From Neofusicoccum parvum (Eukaryota; Ascomycota; Dothideomycetes; Botryosphaeriales; Botryosphaeriaceae), in NCBI GenBank assembly GCA_020912385.1, contig CP087207.1, forward strand, positions 1,178,001 to 1,242,000: a stretch of 64,000 bases of DNA, written 5' to 3'. The translations under genes and the position numbers were made by a program. How positions within the stretch are numbered: the stretch's first letter is position 1; every line of letters starts with the position of its first letter. The notes below the pieces were generated by a model. That model did not search any database. It was given only the letters and a program-made list of their open reading frames with translations, and was not told the origin of the DNA. Below are positions 50,518 through 60,850 of this stretch, in pieces.

Positions 50518-50920
50518 TTTGATACGGTAGAAGGCTCGGCATTCGTGTAGAAGTGAACAATCATGGACTCGGAAGGCGAATACCTCTTCAATCTGTGTAT
50601 CTTCATAGTTGCTTCCAGGCGCGTCAAAGCGCACGGTATGACCAAGAAAACGATGCGTTTGGATCTGTGTCTGATGAGAGATTGCTAAGTTGATGCCAGG
50701 GTCGAAGGCCGTTTCAGCGTCATGGTAAGGGCGTGCGAAACACTGCTGCTGTTTCCTCGGGAAGGAGGCATTCCATGGGGGCTATTGCTCGTCGTGCTCA
50801 CCATCTTTAGTGCCGCTGACGAGTAGAAGAGGAATGAACCCAGGATGTACCTTCTTCCTACACTTGAAACCAGCTTCCCTGGTATTGAGTATTTGGAAAG
50901 CATCGATGTGCAGCTATGCA
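50518..50920 (-). other. Likely upstream exons of the UIM protein
   Basis: Minus-strand frame in register with the UIM exon. It reads FPRKQQQCFARPYHD, then AETAFDPGINLAISHQ, then HRFLGHTVRFDAPGSNYEDT, which looks like folded protein. One TAG (50782-50784) separates it from a further protein-like piece, KCRKKVHPGFIPLLLVSGTK, and a TGA (50515-50517) separates it from the UIM exon. Introns around these stops would make one gene; I could not find a fully satisfactory set of splice sites, so decay is the alternative. The rest of 50921-51140 shows nothing. Confidence 0.4.
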
Positions 50921-51140
50921 TCTCAGTCTCAAACCTTCTCTCACACTCTGCTGGTACAAAGGGAGAGAGATCTAATCAGGATACTTGTCACGTATACTAC
51001 CTCCTGAGTAGGCTGTTTGGAGAGACTGAAGTCCTATGCAGGAGCGCACATCTTCGCATTTTCTTATCTATTCTCTATTGTCCCGTAAAACCATCCAATA
51101 ATGATTCGTTCGCGAAACAGAAAATTGAATGAACTCAGAT

Positions 51141-53034
51141 CTATCCACTCAATTGGACTACCATCTCATTCGCAACCTCTGGGCCGACGCATGCGGCCAT
51201 CTCCGCGATATGGCCTTTAAGCGAAACCTTGTCGGTAGCTGTTCCCTGATCCCAAGTAACAAGATCCTGAGACATGTCAACAAAGAACACTTCCAATAAA
51301 AATGATTTGATTGACTTCCATGTGTGCAATTAGGCCTGCTTTTGGGATAGCAATCTTGATTTTGCCAAGATTGACCTGTTCCGAGAGCTGGTCGGGCTTC
51401 ATGACTCCCGGCATACCTAGTTCCATCAGGGAGAGGCCTTCGTCCGCAGCCATCACAGCGAGCACCGGAGAATCGAGGTGCTTGCCGTCAAAGTCACCAC
51501 TCGTTACTTTTTCCCGCATTGGGGTATCTCCGCCGCTGTCGGGGTCTTGGGCTGCCTCCTTTTGTCTTGATGGCGACACGTACTTGTTCGCATCCAGAGA
51601 CTTACGGAGACCGTCGTCAAGCTTGTTCCACTCGTACGATTCCGGATCAAGCACATACTGAGGATGGTAATCCGCCTTGTATCGCATCTTCGCACAGTTG
51701 TGGATGTAATAGCCCATGTAGTAGAATTGAAGGCCTGACTCTTCGGCTAGGGCAGCCTCTCGGAGAGCACTGATTTTCCCAAAGGAGAACTTTTCGAAGT
51801 CAGAGTGATAGATGAAATAGACTCCGCTGACGGCGTGCGGGAGAAGATCGAGCACAGCAATCGCAATGAGGCGGCCATCGAATCTGTAGCATTGATGGAA
51901 CGAGCCTAGACGGGTAGAAGTTCCATGAGCTGTGCGGCGATCCAGTGGCGAGTCACACAAAAAGCGCTTGAAGCCGCCTCGCGTGACTTCGTGAGGGAGG
52001 TCGTGGTGCACAGCCTGCTGGTAGTTGGAAAACAGCTGAAACTTCTCCTCGGTGAAGTTGTCAGGCTCCAGTGACACCTCGAAGCGGTGAGCAGGTTCGG
52101 GCGGCCTCTTCAAGTTGGAGTACTCGGCTTCATGTATGACCTCGCAAAGGTGGAAGCCATTCCGCTGCCGTGCTTTCTCTCTAAAAACCCTCATTAGCTC
52201 AAAATAGCCCGGACCGCGTATCGGGAACCGCTAACTCTTTGGATTTAGGGTGCAGCTTCTTAGCCTCGCTGATGTAGGATTCGCCTAGAACGAATCTATT
52301 CCAACGATTGACGGCCTGGCGCTGATCTCTGGTTGGTTGGAAAGCGGCGGCCGGGAGGCTTGGGGGTTCCACAGCCCAGTCAGCTTAGGGGTCCCTTGTG
52401 TGACGCAGGCGCAGCGAACTAACCGGATGGTGTAATGCGGGCAGCAAGCTCTCCGGACATCAGGTTTGTAGAGAAGGGTGCCTGATCTACGTTGGAGTCA
52501 GATTAGGCGTCAAGCATTCTCGTCAGATAGCGAATCCGCGGAGGACGGTGGTGCCATCCCACGTGGCAAGTGGAACTGGAGTGCATACCGTCGCCAGCCT
52601 CGGTCGATGAGCGCCTGGTAGTGCGCGACGTCCAGACTCTTGCTCTTCACATAGTAGGAGGCGCCTGGAGAGCCGTCAGCTGTCAGCGCGGTCGAACCTT
52701 AGGCTCGAGGACGGGAATGCTTCAGAGTCAGGTGAAAAAGCAAGCAGGCAGACAGAACAACAGGCCTGCGCAGGGATACGGGGAGCAACGAGAGGCCAAC
52801 CGACAGCCTGTCGCTGAGCGCGTGGAGACAGGACTGGAGAAAACGCAAGGCACGTGACGCGCAGGGCTGCTCGACGAGGCGGAGGAAAAATTGCAAGAAA
52901 GTGGGCAGATAGGACGGGGCGCATCCGTCGTGCGGTGACAACGCACGAGAATTGGGGGTTCTCTGACTCGTATCGTCGTGCTTGCAGTACCCGCAGGAGC
53001 TTGTCTGATAGCCTGGATTGCTCGTAGTCAGCAT
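51141..53034 (-). CDS. ate1: Arginyl-tRNA--protein transferase
   Basis: Transfers Arg from Arg-tRNA to N-terminal Asp, Glu or oxidised Cys, marking proteins for the N-degron pathway. Six exons: 52968-53034, 52589-52679, 52424-52486, 52236-52358, 51316-52180 and 51141-51266, giving 444 aa with exact phases. Intron 1 is 288 nt. N-terminal domain: SSCGYCK, DGSPGASYYVKSKSLDVAHY, the ACCPHYTIRLP block and QPTRDQRQAVNRWNRFVLG. The Cys residues of CGYC and ACCPH are the conserved ones linked to Fe-S binding and activity. C-terminal GNAT-like domain: FSNYQQAVHHD, GFKRFLCDSPL, GTSTRLGSFHQCYRFDGRL, GVYFIYHSDF and YYMGYYIHNCAKMRYKADY. The start MLTTSNPGYQ matches relatives. Confidence 0.95.
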
Positions 53035-54076
53035 GAGACGCAACGGCTTCCGGCATGGAGCGCAGCCCGCGCGGACGCTGGGCGGACCCATGGCGGCTGG
53101 GGTGGAACGACATCCAAACAGACGGCCACGGGCTGGCATGCTGTCGGGTGAGTGGATTGCGACGCACCGAGCGGCGTTAGGAACGAGGCGGGCCCAGCGC
53201 CCGCGTCCGGGGCCTGCATGGCGGCAGCACAAGCGTGGGCAGCGGTGGCCGGCGGGGGAGGGCGCTGGCTCGGAGGCGGCGAGCTGGAGGGAGCAGCCAG
53301 CAGAGGGTCTGCGGAACACTCGATCTCAATATGACAGGACGCGGTGAGGCTAGCGGGATGAAGCCTGCGCGGTGTGGCACGGCGGAACGCGACCAGCTGG
53401 ACGGCTGCTGCCCGTGGCCTTCCCACGTCACAGCACGTATGTTATGCAGCGGGCGCGCACAAGATTGAGCTGCCCGCAGACCCTCGCCTGCCTGCGCGCG
53501 CCGCCGGCCTGCGCCTGGGAGCTGCGCGCGCCTCTCGCAGCCCGCCGGCGGCCTCGCTGCAGCTGCGCTCCGCCTGCGTGCCTGCACTGCGCCTGCGCCT
53601 GCGCCTGACGCTGCTGCTGCCCCCGGCGCGCGTGCCTTTAGGCGCGGGCACAGGAGAGGCGATTCTGCTCGAGATGCATCTCGCAGATCATGGCTTCTTG
53701 GCGCCTATCTCACTTTTTTGGACCCTGCCCTGTCAAAGACCACGGCACGATGCGAAAGGGACTAACACTACCCACGATGCCTCTCTCCTTTCACCTCCCC
53801 AGGACACTCACCTTCCCTCAGCCCCGTCCTCCGCGGGACTGAGCCCCAATCCCACCCCCAACTCCCTCCTCCTTCCTGCCCCCGCGCCTCCCCTTCGCCA
53901 ACGCCGCCGGCGTCCGTGTTTGCTCGGCCTCAGCCTCTTCCTCTTTCGACCACCCGGCCTAATCTCGAGCCACGCGCGCCCAGTCCACTCGTTCTGCCCG
54001 CCTCAGCAACCTCCCACGAGACCGGCCAGGCTCGACGTCATTGCCTGCTCTCGACCGGTCGCCGCAGTCGCAGACC
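53035..54076. promoter_or_regulatory. Divergent region, ATE1 / Nudix gene
   Basis: 1.0 kb, GC-rich, with a C-rich plus-strand tract from about 53780 to 54000 just before the Nudix gene. Long overlapping frames on both strands (for example 53374-54132) are low-complexity and are not called. Confidence 0.4.
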
Positions 54077-54666
54077 ATGGCCCAGCAGACTCTTTCGATG
54101 CAGGCCCGGACCGGCCGCAGCAACCAGCGTGAGTGCCCTCACGAGACACCCGCCGCCTTCCGCCGAAGGCGCGCGGCCCGCCCTGTCTGCCCGCCCGTTT
54201 GCGCGCGCTGGTTCTGACCTTTGCACGTTTTTTCGCAGGCTACGGCAGCAACGGAGAACGTCTTGTTGCCGGCATTGTGCCCCTCTCCGCCGACAAGTAC
54301 TACGTCCTCCTGATCCAATCCACCAGCCACAACAAGTGGGTCCTCCCGAAGGGCGGCTGGGAGACCGACGAAGCCACTGCGCAAGATGCAGCCTGCCGCG
54401 AAGCTTGGGAAGAGGCCGGCATCGTGTGCAAGGTCACCTACGACCTCGGATCGATCGACGAGAGGCGCAGCCCTACACAGTTCACAAAGGAGGCGCCGCG
54501 CGCCAGCTACCACTTTTTCGAGGCCACCGTCGAGCGCATGGAGAACCAGTGGCCCGAGGCACACAAGCGGATCCGCAAGTGGTGTACCTACGCCGAAGCC
54601 GCGCAGGCGCTCAAGGACCGCCCGGAGCTGCTCGCCGCACTCAACAAGTGCACCATGCACCGGTAG
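54077..54666 (+). CDS. Nudix hydrolase, diphosphoinositol polyphosphate phosphatase type
   Basis: Two exons, 54077-54128 and 54239-54666, giving 159 aa. The Nudix box GX5EX7REUXEEXGU is complete: GGWETDEATAQDAACREA followed by WEEAGI, about residues 56-79. The context NKWVLPKGGWE and the later HFFEATVERMENQWPEAHKR match the Aps1/Ddp1 (DIPP) group, which hydrolyses diphosphoinositol phosphates, diadenosine polyphosphates and polyphosphate. The N-terminus MAQQTLSMQARTGRSNQR leads into YGSNGERLVAGIVPLS, as in relatives. Probably cytosolic or nuclear, without a targeting signal. Confidence 0.92.
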
Positions 54667-56320
54667 CCTTGAGCGAAGAGGCCTCCCGCATTCTCCTGAG
54701 CACTCCTCAAAAGCACTTTGATTTCGTGCAACCGGGCGGCCCCTTCACGCACGCATAATCATATCCTCATATTGCATTTCCTTTGTTCAAGCATTCGGCT
54801 TTCGGTTTGTGGCTCGACATAAAATTGGGGTTCAGGTGGCATAGATTCGCTTTTCTCTTTCAGTTCGGCGTTTATGACACGGCTGCAGATGCTAGAAAAG
54901 AACCACCTGTTCAGGTTGCGTGTCGACGGAGCAATGATCTGGTCGCTCGGCTCTTCACATCCCCAAACTCACAACGATGCCTTAGCCTTCGCCGAAGGCC
55001 ATCTCTGCTCGAGTGTCGAATCCAAGCGGTGACCCACTGCCGTGTCAGGGATTGCGTGACGTGACCGTTGTCTCCCGATATCCCGGCTCCTGGTTGAATC
55101 GCGCCCTAATTGTGTTGGCTCCGACCGTCCCGACTAGAGCGCCCCCAACTGTGTAGGTTTCTATTTCTGTTTATCCTAGACTTTGTCTCTCCGGTTGCTC
55201 TCCTTCCCCTTTCCTACCCGATTCGCATGCTCTCATGCAGGCGCCTCGAAACGTCAAAAGCAAATCTTAATCATCGCTTCGCGCGCCTGATGATCAAACG
55301 CCCCTTATATTGGTCAATTACGATCCCCCCGACACGTATAGATGAACGACTCTGGCCACATTTGCTGCTCTATTTCTCACGGCAGACCCAGCTGGAAACT
55401 GTAGGTACACCAAAATGGGCGTCGCTGGCGAATACGACGGAAGGGGGTAATGAAAGATACGAGCATCTGGATCAGACAAAAGCAATCTACTTGTTTTAGC
55501 AGAGAAACTCGACTAGAGTCCCCGAGGAAGCGAAGTATAGGCTAGCTTTCTACATTTACCATTAGGAGCATGCTTGTATTTTGTAGAGAAAATGCATCTG
55601 GACGGCGTCAGGGAGCGTGTCATGAGCTTCCGTGGCACAGCTGTGGATGCGCAGCATTAATCAGTCGGAAACGCAGGCGGTCATCCCAAATAAAACTCTA
55701 TAGCATCATCAAATGAGAAAACAGTCGTCGGCAGAGCTTAGAATTAGGTCGACGATGCTTGCAATGTCACGGGGTTACGATGTGCCTCCGACCGGGGTGG
55801 TGGGCGCTAGTACTGAAGAGGGTTGGCGCACTCATAGGCGAGCAACCCACAATCCTCTCAGAAAAGTTCGGCGCGAGCTTCAAGGACGACAACCACGACA
55901 TCGCCCAGCCGACCCCCACCCCCCTCAAGGACGAAGATTCGACAGGAAGGTTAGTCACCGACCGCCTCGCCATCGTTTCTACGCGCGGAGCACCAGACAC
56001 CGGAGTTTTGAAGCGACATTGGATGAGCGAGCGACCTCCGCATCCGCGACCAAGGCACGCGCTCAGCATTGGGCCCTCGGCGAACGATCTGCTCTCACAT
56101 ATGTCTATCACCTACATTGGATTGAGAGCAGGATGAGCTCGCAGATGTGGCTTTCAGTGGTCGTGGAGCGCGAGACCTGCGGCGCGTGCTGAGGAGCACA
56201 ATGGCCTGCAATATTCGAGCTACACAACTCCGGTGCCTGGGGCACGCTGTAGAGCATCTGTATCCTCCTGAACAGACTCGCTGACATGCTGGTACACAGT
56301 AATCTTCATCCTCCGCAACC
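54667..56320. other. Intergenic region, Nudix / eS8
   Basis: 1.65 kb. The frame at 55713-56192 and its neighbours overlap on both strands and lack motifs. The last ~200 bp should be the eS8 promoter. No RNA gene recognised. Confidence 0.4.
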
Positions 56321-57027
56321 ATGGGGTATTTTCAACCGTCCTTCCGAATTTTCAAGAGCTCATGCTAATGTGTCTGCAGTATCTCTCGTGATTCTCGTCA
56401 CAAGCGCGCCGCTACCGGTGCTAAGAGAGCATACTACCGCAAGAAGAGGTATGCATAACCCGATCGCCCCTAGTAACCATGTCTGACATGGCAAACAGGG
56501 CTTTCGAGAAGGGTCGCCAGCCCGCCAACACCCGTATCGGTGCCAAGCGTATCCACCTTGTCCGCACCCGTGGTGGCAACCGCAAGTTCCGCGCCCTCCG
56601 CCTCGACTCCGGCAACTTCTCCTGGGCCTCCGAGGGCATCGCCCGCAAGACCCGTGTCATCGTCGTCGCCTACCACCCGTCCAACAACGAACTCGTCCGC
56701 ACCAACACCCTGACCAAGTCCGCCGTCGTCCAGATCGACGCTGCTCCCTTCAGGCAGTGGTACGAGGCTCACTACGGCGCTTCCCTGGGCCGCAGGAGGC
56801 AGGCCAAGACCGAGCAGACCGAGGAGAAGAAGAGCAAGAGCGTCGAGAAGAAGCAGGCCGAGCGCGTCAAGGCTTCCGGCAAGGTCGAGTCTGCCCTCGA
56901 GAGGCAGTTCGAGGCTGGTCGTCTGTACGCCGTCATCGCTTCCAGGCCCGGCCAGAGCGGCCGCGTCGACGGCTACATTCTTGAGGGTGAGGAGCTTGCC
57001 TTCTACCAGCGTGCCACCAGGAAGTAG
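56321..57027 (+). CDS. rps8: Ribosomal protein eS8 (40S subunit)
   Basis: Small-subunit ribosomal protein. Three exons: 56321-56325, 56380-56448 and 56499-57027, giving 200 aa. The first coding exon is only ATGGG; it joins to give [20 protein letters not shown], the invariant eS8 start. Then come [40 protein letters not shown] and the C-terminal [18 protein letters not shown]. The unspliced frame starting MSDMANRA is an artefact of intron 2. Codon use is strongly C-ending, as expected for a highly expressed gene. Confidence 0.96.
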
Positions 57028-58142
57028 AGGATTGGCTGCTAGTCTGCGGGTTCTTTACGGTTTATGCGGGGTCAAAATTCGGTCAATGGGCATGTACACG
57101 GGCTGCATGCTTTTTTGCAGCTAGAAATCAATATGGTATGACCAATACCATTTCAAGATACCTGCCTCATTTTTCCCGTTCTGCCTTGTGACTTGCAAAA
57201 TGTCTCTTAGGATGCATACCGTAGTTCTTCATATTCTAAAGGACGACCAACTTCAATCAGAATTGCGGTCGGCCAGGTCAGGGAACTCGATAAAACCAAC
57301 TTTACATCTAAGCACATCAAGTAAGATGCCATTCAACATCTCCTGGCCGTTGCGACCGTAGCAACTATCACTAGTCATCACTGTTAGCATGGCTAGCCTA
57401 AGAATCAGATGCGTCCACCCACATCAAATTTTAGTCAGTCTTGTCTGGTTCTTTATTGTCTTGCTGCACTCTTTGTACAACGTAAGCCACATAAAGATCC
57501 TCAACGCGATCCCTGAAAGTCTTAACCCGAGGTTCATCAAGCCCACGAACCGTCTCCGAACTCGTCTATAGGCTCCGTCGAGTATAAAAGATATTGGGAT
57601 TTCATTAACCACGATAAGGTCTCAAAAACATATTTCCAAGGTGCCACTATTGGTCGAATCGTGTCCTTCATTTTTCTCTTGGCTCACATATCGTCTCAAG
57701 GCTGAAATTTTCTATTATTACACCAACTGCTGTGCGCATCTACTGCGATGCAACGGCACCCCGCTCTCGTGGTGCATAGCCGCGGGTTCACCGATGTCTT
57801 ATCTATCAGGCAGCCTTGCTAGCACTTGCAAATTCTCTGTATCTTCTCTCTCCCCTACTGCAGCTGAAGCTTGGCGATTCATTGATTCACTAAGCCATGG
57901 AAAACTTTCGCGAAATCTCAAACATCTCAGCTACTCCTGCCAGGCGAAGTTCAGAGAGCCTGGTCAGCGTCGTCCTAAGCACAGCGGAATATTTCCCGTC
58001 GGAAGCGATTTCATTGACCAGTTCGCATCGACATGATGGCGCTTAGACGACACCGTCGAGCCTTACTCAAGCCGAGATGAATGGCCCGGCAGTTCATCTC
58101 TCCACGAACCCCGAAATACAACTGCTCTCCGAGGAGAATTGA
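57028..58142. other. Intergenic region after eS8
   Basis: 1.1 kb, AT-richer than upstream. The 131-codon frame at 57641-58036 has no motif. It may include the decayed promoter of the DUF3176 pseudogene. Confidence 0.35.
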
Positions 58143-60524
58143 GTGCCTGGTTCTCCACCAATGGCTGACAAGGCTCAAAGGGCCCGAATTCATCACTTCT
58201 TCAAAGACTCCATTGGTGGTGGTTTTGGGAGCTCGGCGGTATCATCCTTAGCGTTTGCTGCATGGTCGCCATCCTTATACTCCTCCCCGTATCTCGGCAA
58301 CCGTCCACTCAATGAATGGCATTTTCTAATGGCTCCCAACACCATGATATCCACATTCATCACGGTAGCAAAAACGAGCATGCTCCTCGCCGTGGCCGAA
58401 GGGACCAGTCAACTTAAATGGCAATACTTCAAGAAGAACAAAAGTGTTACGGCGCAGCCTACACAGAACCTGGGTAGAAGGAAAGGAAGGACAAGCGGGG
58501 CGCCTACGCGCCCGCAAAAAGAAGATCCACCGGCGGGAAGTCACGTGACTCCCGGTTCAGCCGTTCGAAGCCTTGGCACTCTGAACTCCTGAACTCGCAG
58601 GAGTTCAGACGTTCAACCGCTTGGCGGAATGAACCCACGAATTATCAGATTGTATAGACTCTCCTACGTATAGAAACCACACTCATTAGCATAGCTTTGA
58701 CCTTCGTGGTCAACTTCGATAATCAATCTACACCATTGATTAGTAACACGGCCTTCGCACGCAGTGCTCAGATACGTGTATTCATCACCTCGTTCTCTCT
58801 CCCCTCTCTTGTACCCACTCAAGGTAAACCCCAACACGGCTTACCACCCTCTTTGGTGTTTGGATCCTTAGAGGTAGAGGCCCGCCGTTACAAAAAGGTC
58901 GCTCAGAGAGCTTGATTATTTTGATGGAGCAAGTCGAGGACCTTGGTGAGCCTTTACGTTCATAATACGAATGGCGGGAAAGACCGGGGTTTTATTCGCC
59001 ATGCTGGGTGCCTTCGTTGTCGTTGCTTCGCTCACCATGGAGCCCTTTGCGCAGCAAATTCTATCTTTCGAGGGTCGGCGCGTCAAGTCAGCTCACGATG
59101 TGGTCTCATTCTCCATTATTCACGCATGGAATGATACGTTTGATGGTAAGCGCCCTTCTTAGGGTTAAATACCTGTAAGAAAGAATGCTGATGCCACCGT
59201 GCTATAGACGGTAAAGGACAAAACAGCATGGAATCGGCCTTCATGAAAGGATCGACCAATTCTCCGCCAGCTCTACAATTCTCTTGCTCTAGTGGCAACT
59301 GTACATGGACCAATTTCTCAACGTTGGGAATATGCTCCAGTTGTGTGGATGTTACGAAAGAGACCACAAACACGACCGTGGGATCTATGGCGTTCAACAC
59401 TACTGATGAGGGCCTCGATGGTACACTGGACAACTGCTTAATCTTTGAGTACCACAGTCCAGGCGGAATCTCCCTAAACGTGAGTAGAGGATGCTCTTTC
59501 CGGCATTGTTACAATTTCGAGTCATACTATGACAGCAACACGGCAATGATGACGCCAGCACCAACACCAGCAACAGGGCCCAACCTGGTGAAAAGACCGC
59601 CATATACGTTAACACCCGCGATATTAGTGGATCCTACGCCTTCTTGTTCTGTTACTTATCAGCAATTCCCTACTTCAATCGCCGCCCAAGCTCTATACTC
59701 AAATTTCTCGAAATCGGAATTGGACTCTACAATAGTCTTGGCTGCGGTCATACAAACAACAGTAGAAGGGGAGGGACTGGCTGGCCGCGTATCACTATCA
59801 CACATGGCAAATACTACAGAATGTCGACTGCAGTGGTGTGAAAATGCCTATAGCACTGTAGAAGTTGTAAGTCAATATCTCGGTCGGTGCTACCATAAAA
59901 GTTAATCTGACATCTTGTAGGTTAACGGTATGATGATTGATCTGGCCTTCAAAGACAGACCGTTGAACGTAGCTCAACTCTCCAAGAATGTTGGATACTG
60001 GCAGTCATGGAGGAAGTCATGGACTGAGAACAACAAGGACAACCCTTCACATCTCCCCATGGCTTGGAGCTACATTGCTATGACATTCGCCGTTGCGGCG
60101 GATGACAACATCAAGTTTGGTTCTGGTTCTGTCATTTCTGACTCCGCGAACGTTTCGGAGATATTCGAGAACATTGCTAATGCAATGACGCGTCAGTTGT
60201 ATACTGGGAGCAACAGTACTTACCAATATGGCACGGCGTTTTCTGAAGAAGTTTTTGTCGTCGTACAATGGAAATGGGCTGTTTACCATGGTGCTGGTTC
60301 TTCTTGGGGACGTTTTTCTGGGTGTCAATATTTGGGTCAACAGCCGAGACGGAGTGTTTCTGTGGATGTCGAGCTTGTTACCTCTGTTGTTCCATGGCCT
60401 ATCTGGGTGGGATCAAGATGCTCTTGATGTGAATGAGCACGCACGTATGACGGAAATGGCCAAGAACATGTATGCGAAGCTGGAGAGGAACGATGTTGGA
60501 AGTACAAAACTTGTCAGCATATGA
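58143..60524 (+). pseudogene. Broken DUF3176 membrane protein gene
   Basis: Family blocks occur in order but in several frames. HWWWFWELGGIILSVCCMVA is the first membrane segment; a one-base shift near 58300 leads to RPLNEWHFLMAPNTMISTF and VAEGTSQLKWQYFKKNK. A 448-bp element then interrupts the gene. FDGASRGPW resumes, followed by a TGA (58947-58949) where relatives have Gly. RMAGKTGVLFAMLGAFVVVA and EPFAQQIL continue. The extracellular Cys-rich part (FSCSSGNCTWTNFS, CSSCVDVT) spans introns 59146-59207 and 59867-59920. A second one-base shift near 60275 lies before the last membrane segment (LFTMVLVLLGDVFLG) and LPLLFHGLSGWD. Two frameshifts, a nonsense codon and an insertion make this a pseudogene. 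The family is abundant in ascomycetes and its function is unknown. Confidence 0.88.
58445..58892. mobile_element. Short non-autonomous inverted-repeat element (MITE-like)
   Basis: 448 bp inserted in the DUF3176 pseudogene. Its ends are TGTTACGGCG and CGCCGTTACA, inverted repeats matching at 9 of 10 positions. It is flanked by a 5-bp direct repeat AAAAG (58440-58444 and 58893-58897), the likely target-site duplication. Reading across the flanks with the element and one repeat copy removed gives KKNKRSLRELDYFDGASRGP, continuous with the family. The interior codes for no transposase. It contains a perfect 10-bp hairpin (58581-58590 with 58599-58608). The superfamily is not assigned. Confidence 0.8.
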
Positions 60525-60850
60525 ATGGGGCCCAACGGATCTTTCTCACGTCCTACGTAAATCATTGATAAGGTAAATGAATGGAGGAAACCTCACATCT
60601 TAAAGGATCAAACTGTCCCTCTGTTTTTTCAACGGTGCTTGGAGACGTGAAAACTTGATTCGGTAAGCTACACGTATCAAGTGCTTTTCTTGCTGTCCGC
60701 CAACTATTTCTTGCTTTACTTATCAAGTGCCTCATTGAGCTGGAACTACAGCAGCACAGCTGGACTTAGCATGTGCATCCCCCCACACCTCTTCGCTTGA
60801 AAAATCCTGTTGAAATTATGCTCTCCTGCAGAGGAACCGAAACAGACCAA
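60525..60850. other. Convergent spacer
   Basis: About 330 bp between the DUF3176 pseudogene and the Zn2Cys6 gene; nothing recognised. Confidence 0.4.

Noticed and set aside
53374..54132. 252-codon plus-strand frame upstream of the Nudix gene
   Set aside because: Low-complexity and out of frame with the Nudix protein; looks like promoter and leader DNA.
57641..58036. 131-codon plus-strand frame
   Set aside because: No motif, and not in line with the DUF3176 family blocks that start downstream.
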